From assembly GCA_030038955.1 (NCBI GenBank), contig JASHQV010000107.1:1-7163 (forward strand): DNA of 7,163 bases, in the 5' to 3' direction. Within the stretch, counting starts at the first letter, position 1. Each line of letters begins with the position of its first letter. Of this stretch, positions 1 through 5,614 are shown in pieces. Source of the DNA: Solirubrobacteraceae bacterium. Lineage in GTDB: Bacteria; Actinomycetota; Thermoleophilia; Solirubrobacterales; Solirubrobacteraceae. Made by a program: the position numbers and the translations under genes. Below the pieces are notes generated by a model, which worked only from the letters and a program-made list of their open reading frames with translations, had not been told where the DNA came from and ran no database searches.

Positions 1-1
1 C

Positions 2-766
2 ACGTTCGATGACTTCCACCGGAGCTACGTCGAGCAGGTCACGTGGGTCAAGCAGCTGGGGTTCCACGCAGCCAAGCTCGAGCTCCTGATCACCGGCCCG
101 TATGCCAGCACGAGCCTCGACGAATCTGACGAGCGGATGGTGGAGATCATCGCCGCTGTGCGGGACGCAGCGGGGCCTGATTTCACGATCATGGTCGACG
201 TCGCCTACGCCTGGGACTCGGTGGATCGGGCGTTGGAGGTGCTCGAGGCGTGGTCCGGTTACGACGTGTTCTTCTGCGAGACCCCGCTGTGGATCGACGA
301 TCTCGACGGGTATCGCAAGCTGGCCAGCCGCTCGCCGATTCCGATCGCAGCAGGTGAGTGGCTTGCCACGCGCTTTGAGTTTCTCGACCTGATGGATCGC
401 GGTGTGGTCCAGATTGTGCAGCCGGACGTGGGTCGGGCGGGCGGTCTGACGGAGGCACGCCGTGTCTGCGACCTGGCGGCTGCACGGAACCGGCTGGTCG
501 TGCCCCACGGCTGGAAGACCGGGATCACGATCGCAGCCACAGCGCAGCTCGCGGCGATCACCCCGCAGATGCCGTTCTTCGAGTACGTGCCGGCGGAGGT
601 GGCGGAGTCTGCGCTGCGGCGGGAGCTGGTGAACGACGAACTGCAGCTCGTGGACGGGAGGCTGGGGCTTCCGCAACGCCCCGGCATCGGCGTGGAGCTC
701 AACCGCGATGCGCTGGAGGAGTTCGAAGCGGCAGCTCGGCGGCGCACGCCGGAGTCGATCGCGTGA
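2..766 (+). CDS. Enolase-superfamily sugar-acid dehydratase (MR/MLE type), 3' part only
   Basis: The reading frame is open from the window edge, so the start and the N-terminal capping domain lie outside; 254 residues of the barrel are visible. Family members abstract a proton alpha to a carboxylate using a Mg2+ site, and this one probably dehydrates a sugar acid to a 2-keto-3-deoxy acid. Numbering from the first visible codon, candidate metal ligands are D66 (IMVDV), E93 (CETPLW) and E119 (AAGEW). The general-base dyad is D142 (QPDVGR) with H169 (VPHGWK). The usual KxK on the second barrel strand reads K25-L-E27. The frame shares about 64% of residues with the complete dehydratase on the opposite strand. 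The stop overlaps the GTG of the downstream lactonase by four bases, so the two are probably translationally coupled. The family is secure; the substrate is unknown. Confidence 0.93.
   Translation, partial: TFDDFHRSYVEQVTWVKQLGFHAAKLELLITGPYASTSLDESDERMVEIIAAVRDAAGPDFTIMVDVAYAWDSVDRALEVLEAWSGYDVFFCETPLWIDDLDGYRKLASRSPIPIAAGEWLATRFEFLDLMDRGVVQIVQPDVGRAGGLTEARRVCDLAAARNRLVVPHGWKTGITIAATAQLAAITPQMPFFEYVPAEVAESALRRELVNDELQLVDGRLGLPQRPGIGVELNRDALEEFEAAARRRTPESIA
751..754 (+). promoter_or_regulatory. Ribosome binding site of the lactonase gene
   Basis: GGAG lies within the last codons of the upstream dehydratase, eight bases before the GTG at 763. It supports that GTG as the true start and reinitiation at the GTGA overlap. 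Confidence 0.6.
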
Positions 767-1599
767 GTCCGCTCGAGCTCTCGCAGCTGAGGACGTTGGC
801 AGATGGCCTCGACCATCCGGAAGGGGTCGCGCTTGGACCCGACGGGATGCTCTATGCGGGCGGCGAGGCCGGTCAGGTGTACCGCATCGATCCCGCACGC
901 GCCGAACACGAGCAGATCGCCGACATCGGTGGCTCCGCGCTCGGAATCTGCCTCGACGCGAGCGGCTCGGTGTACGTCTGCGACGCCGCCCACGGAGCGG
1001 TGATCAGGGTCGATGGGCACAGCGCCGCCGCCGAGCGCTGGTGTGAGTCGGCCGCGGGGCGTCCGATCATCACTCCCAACTGGGCCGCATTTGCACCCGA
1101 CGGATCGTTGTGGCTGTCAGATTCCGGTACCGAGGCGCTCGAGGTGCGCGACGGGCGCCTACTCCACGTTCCCGCCAACGGCGGCGACGCCGAGGTGATC
1201 GATATCGAGCCCCTGCACTTCCCCAACGGCCTCTGCATCGGCCCTGACGGCTCGGTGCACTGGCTCGAGAGCTTCACGCCATGCCTGCGTCGGCTTGCGA
1301 GCTCCGGGCCAGAGCTGGTCACGGCGCTGCCAGGCGTGGTTCCCGACGGCGTCGCGCTCGACGCCGATGGCGGCTTCCTGATCGGCTGCTACTACCCGTT
1401 CCAGTTGCTCCGCGTGCCGCCGGGCGGTGGGCAGCCAGAGCTCCTGCTCGACGATCCCACCGGCATCCACATGATCATGCCGACGAACGTCACATACTTC
1501 GGCGACGGACTGGGCGAAGTCGCGCTCGCGAGCCTCGGCGGCTACGCCGTCAAATCGCTCCCGGCGCCTGTATCCGGAGCACCTTTGCACTACCCGTAG
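763..1599 (+). CDS. SMP-30/gluconolactonase/LRE family lactonase
   Basis: This 278-residue six-bladed beta-propeller protein most likely hydrolyses a sugar lactone to the free aldonic acid in the cytoplasm; no signal peptide is visible. Repeated blade signatures occur as HPEGVALGPDG (18-28), NWAAFAPDGSLWLSDSG (106-122), FPNGLCIGPDG (153-163) and PDGVALDADGG (194-204). The divalent-metal site of SMP-30 enzymes is E-N-N-D, and this protein has E20, N106, N155 and D195 at the matching spacing. Length is normal for the family. The GTG start overlaps the dehydratase stop as GTGA, and GGAG at 751-754 sits eight bases upstream. Being coupled to a sugar-acid dehydratase fits a lactone, acid, keto-acid sequence of reactions. 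The 3' end overlaps the convergent dehydratase gene by ten bases. A different lactone or ester substrate is possible. Confidence 0.92.
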   Translation: MSPLELSQLRTLADGLDHPEGVALGPDGMLYAGGEAGQVYRIDPARAEHEQIADIGGSALGICLDASGSVYVCDAAHGAVIRVDGHSAAAERWCESAAGRPIITPNWAAFAPDGSLWLSDSGTEALEVRDGRLLHVPANGGDAEVIDIEPLHFPNGLCIGPDGSVHWLESFTPCLRRLASSGPELVTALPGVVPDGVALDADGGFLIGCYYPFQLLRVPPGGGQPELLLDDPTGIHMIMPTNVTYFGDGLGEVALASLGGYAVKSLPAPVSGAPLHYP

Positions 1600-2789
1600 A
1601 TGCCGCCACGCACGCGACGGCCGGCCTCGGCGAAGCGCTCCAGCGCATCGGGGTCGAGCTCGACGCCGATGCCGGGTCGCTCCGGCAAACCGAGGACACC
1701 GCTCTGATAACGCAGTCCGTCGTCGACGAGCTCCTGGCGCAGCGCGGATTCGCACAACTCTCTCGGCAGAAACTCGAAGAACGGCATCTGCGGGGTGACG
1801 GCTGCGAGCTGCGCCGCCACAGCGACCGAGATTCCCGTCTTCCAGGCATGCGGCACGACGAGGCGCCCCCGCTCAGCGGCCATCGCACATACCCGACGCG
1901 CCTCCGTGAGCCCGCCGACACGCCCGACGTCCGGCTGATCGACCTGAACACCACCGCGGTCCATCAGGTCGGCGTGCTCGAAGCGGGTCGAGAGCCACTC
2001 GCCGGCGGCGATCCGGACCGGAGACCGGCGCGAGAGCTCCCCATAGGCGTCGAGATCATCGGCCCACAACGGCGCCTCGAGAAAGAAGACACCCTGCTCG
2101 GCGAGACGCTCGGCCGTCGCCAGGGCGCGGGCGACCGAGTCGAACGCGTACTGCACATCGACCATGATCTCGACGCTTGGGCCAACCTCGCGCCTGACTG
2201 CCGTCACGACCTCGGCGATCCGTTCGTCAGGCTCATCGAGGCCACGGTGCCGATACGGGCCCGAGAAGGTGGCCTCGAGCTTGACCGCCCGGAAGCCGAG
2301 GCGGACCGCTCGAGACGCCCAGCTCAGAATCGACTCGGCGTACTCGTCGTAGGAGTTGACTTCGGGCTGGAGCGAGGCGTACGGCGTGAGCTCGTCGGTC
2401 GCCTGTTCTCCCCACAGCTTCCAGCAGGGCACCCCGCGTGCCTTCCCGCAGATGTCCCAGAGCGCGATGTCAAGCGCGCCGAGCGCGTGCACGACCGCCC
2501 CACGGCGGCCGGACATCGCGCTGCCGACATAGAGCTCGCGCCAAGCCGTCTCTGGATCAAGCGGATCCATACCGACCAGCATCTCGCGGAGCCCGAGATC
2601 CATCGTATGCGTTCCCGGAGCCTCGATGCACGCCCGCGTCACCCAGGCGTTCAGATCGGTCTCGCCAATGCCGGTTACGCCCGCGTCGGTCAGCACCTCG
2701 ACGACGATCGTGTCTTGGGCCGAGCTCGTGGCAGTCACGTCGTAGCCGGGGTCGAGCAGGACGTGGCAGCGGACGTCCGTGACGCGCAC
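1590..2789 (-). CDS. Enolase-superfamily sugar-acid dehydratase (MR/MLE type), complete
   Basis: This 399-residue protein has the full architecture: an N-terminal capping domain (about 1-130) with VTDVRCHVL at the start, then a modified TIM barrel. Candidate Mg2+ ligands are D211 (IMVDV), E238 (FLEAPLW) and E264 (AAGEW). D287 (QPDVGR) and H314 (VPHAWK) form the likely Asp-His base dyad. On the second barrel strand the motif is K170-L-E172 instead of the usual KxK. By family knowledge the reaction is Mg2+-dependent dehydration of an aldonic acid to a 2-keto-3-deoxy acid, though a racemase or epimerase reaction cannot be excluded. The GTG start lies six bases after the stop of the preceding SDR gene, so this is the last gene of an SDR-SDR-dehydratase operon. 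It is a close paralog of the partial dehydratase at the left edge and meets that gene's partner lactonase tail to tail. Confidence 0.94.
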   Translation of the reverse strand: MRVTDVRCHVLLDPGYDVTATSSAQDTIVVEVLTDAGVTGIGETDLNAWVTRACIEAPGTHTMDLGLREMLVGMDPLDPETAWRELYVGSAMSGRRGAVVHALGALDIALWDICGKARGVPCWKLWGEQATDELTPYASLQPEVNSYDEYAESILSWASRAVRLGFRAVKLEATFSGPYRHRGLDEPDERIAEVVTAVRREVGPSVEIMVDVQYAFDSVARALATAERLAEQGVFFLEAPLWADDLDAYGELSRRSPVRIAAGEWLSTRFEHADLMDRGGVQVDQPDVGRVGGLTEARRVCAMAAERGRLVVPHAWKTGISVAVAAQLAAVTPQMPFFEFLPRELCESALRQELVDDGLRYQSGVLGLPERPGIGVELDPDALERFAEAGRRVRGGIYG

Positions 2790-2791
2790 GG

Positions 2792-2797
2792 CTCCTC
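2792..2797 (-). promoter_or_regulatory. Shine-Dalgarno-like GAGGAG overlapping an upstream stop
   Basis: On the - strand the stop of the upstream SDR (2798-2796) runs into GAGGAG, followed by two bases and the GTG start at 2789. The spacing is shorter than usual. No later in-frame start preserves the N-terminal strand typical of the family, so GTG 2789 is kept. Confidence 0.45.
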
Positions 2798-3569
2798 AGA
2801 CCCGGCTGTAGGCGCCGTCGATCGAGATATTGGCGCCGGTGAGGAAGAGCGCTTCGTCGGAGCAGAGGAACACGCACGCGTCGGCGACATCGTCTACCTC
2901 GCCGAAACGGCCGATCGGGTGGCGGGCGAGGAGCTCGCGCTCGAATGCCCCGCCGTCGCCCATCGCCTCCATCACCGACTCGTGCAGCTCCGTGCGAATC
3001 GCGCCGGGCATCAGCGTATTGGACCGGATGCCGCGAGATCCGTACTCCACGGCGATGTGATCGGACAGCATGTTCAGGCCGGCCTTGGAGATGTCGTAGG
3101 CGCAGTCTCCGGCCCAAACCGTGATCGCGCACACCGAGCTCATGTGGACGATTGAGCCGCCGCCAGCGTCTAGCAGGTGAGGGATCGCAGCGCGAGCGAC
3201 CAGGAACGGACCTCGCAGGTTGGTGGCGAGGATGCGATCGAACAGGTCGACCTCCCATTCGTGGACCGCCTTCCAATGCTCGGCATCGATGCCCGCGTTG
3301 TTGACGAGGGCATCGAGACCGCCGAGCGCGGCAGCGGCTTCGCCGACGACTGCGCTGGCGCCTTCCTCCGTCGAGAGGTCGCCAAGCAGCGGTATCGCTC
3401 GCCCGCCTGCCGCCGATATCTCCTGACACGTGCGCTGCACCCGCTCCTCGTCGCGACCAGCTACAGCAACCGCGGCGCCTTCGGCGGCGAATCGGCGCGC
3501 CACCTCGCGGCCGATGCCGCTCGACGCCCCGGTGACGAGCGTCCGCTTACGATCGAGCCGCTGGCTCAC
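2796..3569 (-). CDS. Short-chain dehydrogenase/reductase, classical type, probably NADP-linked
   Basis: This 257-residue classical SDR has a Rossmann fold. The cofactor loop TGASSGIG is at 13-20, NNAG at 90-93, and the catalytic tetrad is N117, S145, Y158 and K162 (YDISK). The residue after the second strand is R39 (AGRDEER) with no acidic residue in the usual NAD position, which favours NADP(H); this is inferred. It probably oxidises a hydroxyl of a sugar or of a 2-keto-3-deoxy sugar acid. The GTG start overlaps the stop of the upstream SDR as GTGA, and the stop lies six bases before the dehydratase start, so the three genes form one transcription unit. I see no convincing Shine-Dalgarno sequence, so translation probably depends on coupling. 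SDR membership is secure; the substrate is not determined. Confidence 0.93.
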   Translation of the reverse strand: MSQRLDRKRTLVTGASSGIGREVARRFAAEGAAVAVAGRDEERVQRTCQEISAAGGRAIPLLGDLSTEEGASAVVGEAAAALGGLDALVNNAGIDAEHWKAVHEWEVDLFDRILATNLRGPFLVARAAIPHLLDAGGGSIVHMSSVCAITVWAGDCAYDISKAGLNMLSDHIAVEYGSRGIRSNTLMPGAIRTELHESVMEAMGDGGAFERELLARHPIGRFGEVDDVADACVFLCSDEALFLTGANISIDGAYSRV

Positions 3570-4345
3570 AGGGAGTCCAGGTCGAGCGGTGGGAATGGGT
3601 AGACGCGTGCGCTCGTTCCGCCGTCCGCGACCAGCCCGGCGCCGGTCACGAACGCGGCGCGATCGGACAGCAGAAATGCAACCACTTCGGCGATCTCGTG
3701 CGGCTGTCCCACCCGCAGCATCGGCGCCTGCTCGCCCTCCCGGCGGAGCGCTTCCTCCCGTGGCAGGCGCGGGTCGAGCGTTTCGTAGGTCATCGGCGTC
3801 TCGATGCAGCCGGGCAGCACGGCGTTGGCACGGATGCCGAACGGCGCATAGTCGACGGCAATGCTCTTGGTCGCCATCAGAACGCCCGCTTTCGCGATGT
3901 CGTAGACGTAGTAGCGAGGGTACGCAGCGATGCCCTGCACCGAGCTGATGTTCACGATCGAGCCAGTCCGCCTGTGCAGCATGTGGCGCACCGCAACGGC
4001 GCCGCCGTAGACCGGTCCGTTGAGCAACACGCGCAACCCCTGTTCGATGTGCTCCGGCGTGGCCTCATGCGCCGCGGACACCCAGTCGACCCCGGCGTTG
4101 TTCACCCACCAGCGCAGATCGCCGGCGGCCTCGGCCGCGGCCGCGGCGCGCTCGTGGTCGTCCCACTCGCCAACATCGCCGACGAGCGGCTCGTAGCATT
4201 CGCCGAGGCGCGATGCCGCCGCCGAGAGGCCGTCGGCATCGCGGTCGAACGCGATTACGTGCGCTTCCTCGCTGATCAGACGCTCAGCGATCGCAAGCCC
4301 GATCCCCTTGGCGGCGCCGGTGACCACTGCGGTGGTCACCGGCAT
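3566..4345 (-). CDS. Short-chain dehydrogenase/reductase, classical type, probably NAD-linked
   Basis: This 259-residue classical SDR has TGAAKGIG at 9-16, NNAG at 82-85 and catalytic residues N109, S135, Y148 and K152 (YDIAK). D34 at the end of the second strand (AFDRD) is the acidic residue that usually selects NAD(H), unlike the R39 of its downstream neighbour. A sugar or sugar-acid dehydrogenase role fits the operon. ATG 4345 is the only start that keeps the first strand intact. No Shine-Dalgarno sequence is visible upstream, and the bases right after the ATG form a perfect 11-base inverted repeat. It is the first intact gene behind the putative LacI-controlled promoter near 4690, with about 325 bases of leader containing two gene remnants. 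The tail after the last Rossmann strand is rich in Pro, Leu and Asp (YPFPPLDLDSL). The two SDRs are related but not close duplicates. Confidence 0.93.
   Translation of the reverse strand: MPVTTAVVTGAAKGIGLAIAERLISEEAHVIAFDRDADGLSAAASRLGECYEPLVGDVGEWDDHERAAAAAEAAGDLRWWVNNAGVDWVSAAHEATPEHIEQGLRVLLNGPVYGGAVAVRHMLHRRTGSIVNISSVQGIAAYPRYYVYDIAKAGVLMATKSIAVDYAPFGIRANAVLPGCIETPMTYETLDPRLPREEALRREGEQAPMLRVGQPHEIAEVVAFLLSDRAAFVTGAGLVADGGTSARVYPFPPLDLDSL
4317..4342. repeat. Perfect 11-base inverted repeat directly after an SDR start codon
   Basis: CCGGTGACCAC (4317-4327) and GTGGTCACCGG (4332-4342) are exact reverse complements separated by four bases (4328-4331). In the SDR mRNA the stem begins at the first base of codon 2, inside the ribosome footprint. 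Eight of eleven pairs are G-C. It encodes residues PVTTAVVTG, so part of it follows from the conserved VVTG strand. It could act as an mRNA hairpin that restrains initiation, as a protein-binding palindrome, or have no role. Confidence 0.7.
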
Positions 4346-4403
4346 GGCACAGGCGAGGAAGTGCGACGAGCAGTGCGGCGGCTCCGATCGGGAATGAGGT
4401 TGC

Positions 4404-4535
4404 TCACTCTGGCGGGATCTCCGCGTAGGCGAGGTCGAGGTTCACGCCTTCGCGGCCTCGCACCCATCGAGCTACAAGGTAGTACGCGATCGTGACGCCG
4501 AAGATCGCAAACATGCGACCCGTGTTGGCGAGCCC
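4404..4535 (-). pseudogene. C-terminal remnant of an amino acid permease (APC-type)
   Basis: The frame ends at TGA 4406-4404 and reads GLANTGRMFAIFGV, then TIAYYLVARWVRGREG, then VNLDLAYAEIPPE. A hydrophobic membrane helix followed by basic residues and an acidic tail ending in IPPE resembles, from memory, the last helix and C-terminus of APC-superfamily amino acid permeases. Roughly three quarters of its third codon positions are G or C, as expected for real coding sequence here. Upstream of about 4535 the same frame drops to roughly half, so the remainder of the permease is missing. Only about 43 residues remain of a protein that normally has more than 400. A small independent membrane peptide starting at ATG 4514 (36 residues) cannot be ruled out, but no Shine-Dalgarno sequence supports it. 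Confidence 0.6.
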
Positions 4536-4621
4536 GAGCCGTGGACATCCGACGCGTAATAGATCGATGCCGTCGCGGTCGACTTGCTGTGCTGCTTCTT
4601 GGGCTTGAGCTTGGTGAACAC
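4536..4621 (-). pseudogene. N-terminal remnant of a metallophosphoesterase-like gene
   Basis: From GTG 4621 the frame reads MFTKLKPKKQ, a Lys-rich leader, then SIYYASDVHGS at residues 19-29. A hydrophobic strand followed by D-x-H-G is the first metal-binding motif of calcineurin-like metallophosphoesterases. About 26 of 29 third codon positions are G or C, so this short piece looks like true coding sequence. After HGS the match stops and the frame runs through the permease remnant in the wrong phase to TAG 4474-4472, giving a 49-residue chimeric peptide. The other metal-binding motifs are absent, so it cannot be an active phosphoesterase. No clear Shine-Dalgarno sequence precedes the GTG. The motif is short, so the family call is tentative. 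Confidence 0.5.
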
Positions 4622-4631
4622 GAGAGTGGCC

Positions 4632-4647
4632 CAGCAATCGTTTTCCG
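4632..4647. promoter_or_regulatory. LacI-type operator-like site (imperfect, proximal to the remnants)
   Basis: The + strand reads CAGCAATCGTTTTCCG, with a central CG at 4639-4640. Six of eight symmetric pairs match. A central CG flanked by AA and TT is typical of LacI/GalR-family operators. Its centre is 21 bases from that of the second site, about two helical turns. It lies about 25 to 40 bases downstream of the predicted transcription start. Confidence 0.5.
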
Positions 4648-4650
4648 CGC

Positions 4651-4670
4651 ATAGGCAAACGTTTGTGCGC
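4651..4670. promoter_or_regulatory. LacI-type operator-like site with perfect core palindrome
   Basis: The core CAAACGTTTG (4656-4665) is a perfect 10-base palindrome centred on CG at 4660-4661, the usual form of LacI/GalR-family operators. It sits at or just after the predicted transcription start of the - strand promoter, where a bound repressor would block transcription. The LacI-family gene at the right edge of the window is the obvious candidate to bind it; this is inference. Confidence 0.6.
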
Positions 4671-4677
4671 AGGGACC

Positions 4678-4706
4678 ACGCTACTGGCGATGGCGCCGTC
4701 TGTCAA
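4678..4706 (-). promoter_or_regulatory. Sigma-70-type promoter upstream of the SDR-SDR-dehydratase operon
   Basis: On the - strand a perfect -35 hexamer TTGACA (4706-4701) is followed by 17 bases and TAGCGT (4683-4678), which matches TATAAT at the three most conserved positions (first T, second A, last T). Predicted transcription starts near 4671-4666. The -35 overlaps the stop codon of the epimerase-like gene. The first intact gene downstream is the SDR at 4345. The two operator-like palindromes directly after the start support a regulated promoter. Confidence 0.55.
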
Positions 4707-5614
4707 GCGTTCAGCAGCGTCACTGAGAGCCGGTAGCCGTCCTGCTCGCCGGGCACCGCCGAGAATGCCTGCCGCCGGGCCACCGCCTCTGCGAGGCCGA
4801 GCGAATGTGGCACCGAGGCGGGCTCGAAGGCGATCAGCTGCGCCTCTCGTCGCCACACGCCTGCAGACGCGCGTACCTCGTGCCAGAGCCACGCTGCCGG
4901 GAGCTTCGCGCAGTCCCAATCGATTCTGACTCCACGCCCACTGCGCGTGTTCCGCACGTCAGCTCGCCCGCGCGTGAAACCCGTGAGCGCCGTGAGACGC
5001 GAGCGCTCGCTTGCCAGCGGCCACCTTCCGGCTTGCTCGATCTGCCCGTCGAGCAGCCGCGACCTTGGCCAGCGCACCCCCGCTGCCGGACCATGCGCAG
5101 GTTCGTGCTGCTCGTCCAGCTCATGCGCACACGCGTCGGCCATCACCTCCACTTCGGGATCGAGTAGCTCGGGCCCGAACGCGATGTGCTCGACGGCCAC
5201 CAACGGTGCACGACCGTCCGTGGCCGTCCAGTTGAGCTCGGCCCACACCGTACGGCCAACCACCGCGATTCGACGCGTGAACTCCAGGCCATGGCCGACC
5301 CAGCGCAGCACCGCGCTCGCCGGCTCGCATTTGAGCACGTCCCACGGGTCAACCGAGGCGCGCCCGTGGAAGCCATGTCGCTCCTCGCCGACGATGCAGG
5401 CATTGCCCGCATTCGGCGCGACGATCTGCCAGCCGCCGCGGTAACTGGCGGTCCACGTCTCCTCGTCGAGATCACCGCCGCGAGGTGGGGCCGGCTCAAA
5501 CGGGGGTTTGCCCAAGAGCTGCCGCCCGGAGCGCCGATCCACCAGATCGAGGATCTCCGCCCCGTGTGAGGGATCGAGCGTGACTGCCACCTCCGGAGAG
5601 CACAGCTCGATCAC
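4703..5614 (-). CDS. Aldose 1-epimerase-like (galactose mutarotase superfamily) protein
   Basis: This 303-residue protein has the beta-sandwich pattern of the galactose mutarotase superfamily. Recognisable pieces are the N-terminal strand with HGAEI (17-21), GGWQIVAPNAG (60-70), HGFHG (80-84), a VEHIAFGPELL segment with H143, WLWHE (242-246) and FEPAS (263-267), where E264 could be the catalytic Glu. Family enzymes interconvert alpha and beta anomers of free sugars, which would feed the dehydrogenases encoded nearby. Assignment of individual catalytic residues is tentative because the family is diverse. The GTG start overlaps the alcohol dehydrogenase stop as GTGA, with GGAG about 11 bases upstream. 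The gene is the last of the LacI-ADH-epimerase run; its stop overlaps the -35 box of the next promoter. No signal peptide is seen, so it is probably cytoplasmic. Confidence 0.8.
   Translation of the reverse strand: MIELCSPEVAVTLDPSHGAEILDLVDRRSGRQLLGKPPFEPAPPRGGDLDEETWTASYRGGWQIVAPNAGNACIVGEERHGFHGRASVDPWDVLKCEPASAVLRWVGHGLEFTRRIAVVGRTVWAELNWTATDGRAPLVAVEHIAFGPELLDPEVEVMADACAHELDEQHEPAHGPAAGVRWPRSRLLDGQIEQAGRWPLASERSRLTALTGFTRGRADVRNTRSGRGVRIDWDCAKLPAAWLWHEVRASAGVWRREAQLIAFEPASVPHSLGLAEAVARRQAFSAVPGEQDGYRLSVTLLNA

Larger units (their letters stand above)
4346..4702. other. 357-base stretch without an intact gene: promoter, operators and gene remnants
   Basis: Read on the - strand from the epimerase end, this holds a promoter whose -35 element overlaps the epimerase stop, two LacI-type operator-like palindromes, an apparent metallophosphoesterase start fragment, an apparent amino acid permease end fragment and a 58-base spacer before the SDR. 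The frame with high GC at third positions changes once, near 4535, where the two fragments join. I see no terminator, no RNA gene and no open frame that stays coding-like across the whole stretch. Confidence 0.7.

Noticed and set aside
1557..1580. Imperfect stem GCTCCCGG / TCCGGAGC near the end of the lactonase gene as a terminator
   Set aside because: It has a mismatch and a wobble pair, lies before the stop codon and is not followed by a T-tract.
1281..3155. Open frame of 624 codons on the + strand opposite the dehydratase and SDR genes
   Set aside because: It is antisense to two genes with clear catalytic motifs; its product is Arg-, Ala- and Asp-rich with no recognisable domain. Long antisense frames are expected at this GC content.
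2557..3429. Open frame of 290 codons on the - strand inside the SDR
   Set aside because: It is a shifted frame of a gene with an intact SDR catalytic tetrad, and its product is an Arg-rich string without motifs.
4128..4152. GC-rich palindromic run of GGCCGCGG units
   Set aside because: It encodes an Ala/Glu-rich helix in the SDR; composition and codon choice explain it.
4404..4919. Single 171-codon - strand frame covering the permease tail and running into the epimerase gene
   Set aside because: Only the last 43 codons look like coding sequence. The middle has low third-position GC and the upper part overlaps the epimerase gene in another frame, so it is a chance extension of a remnant.
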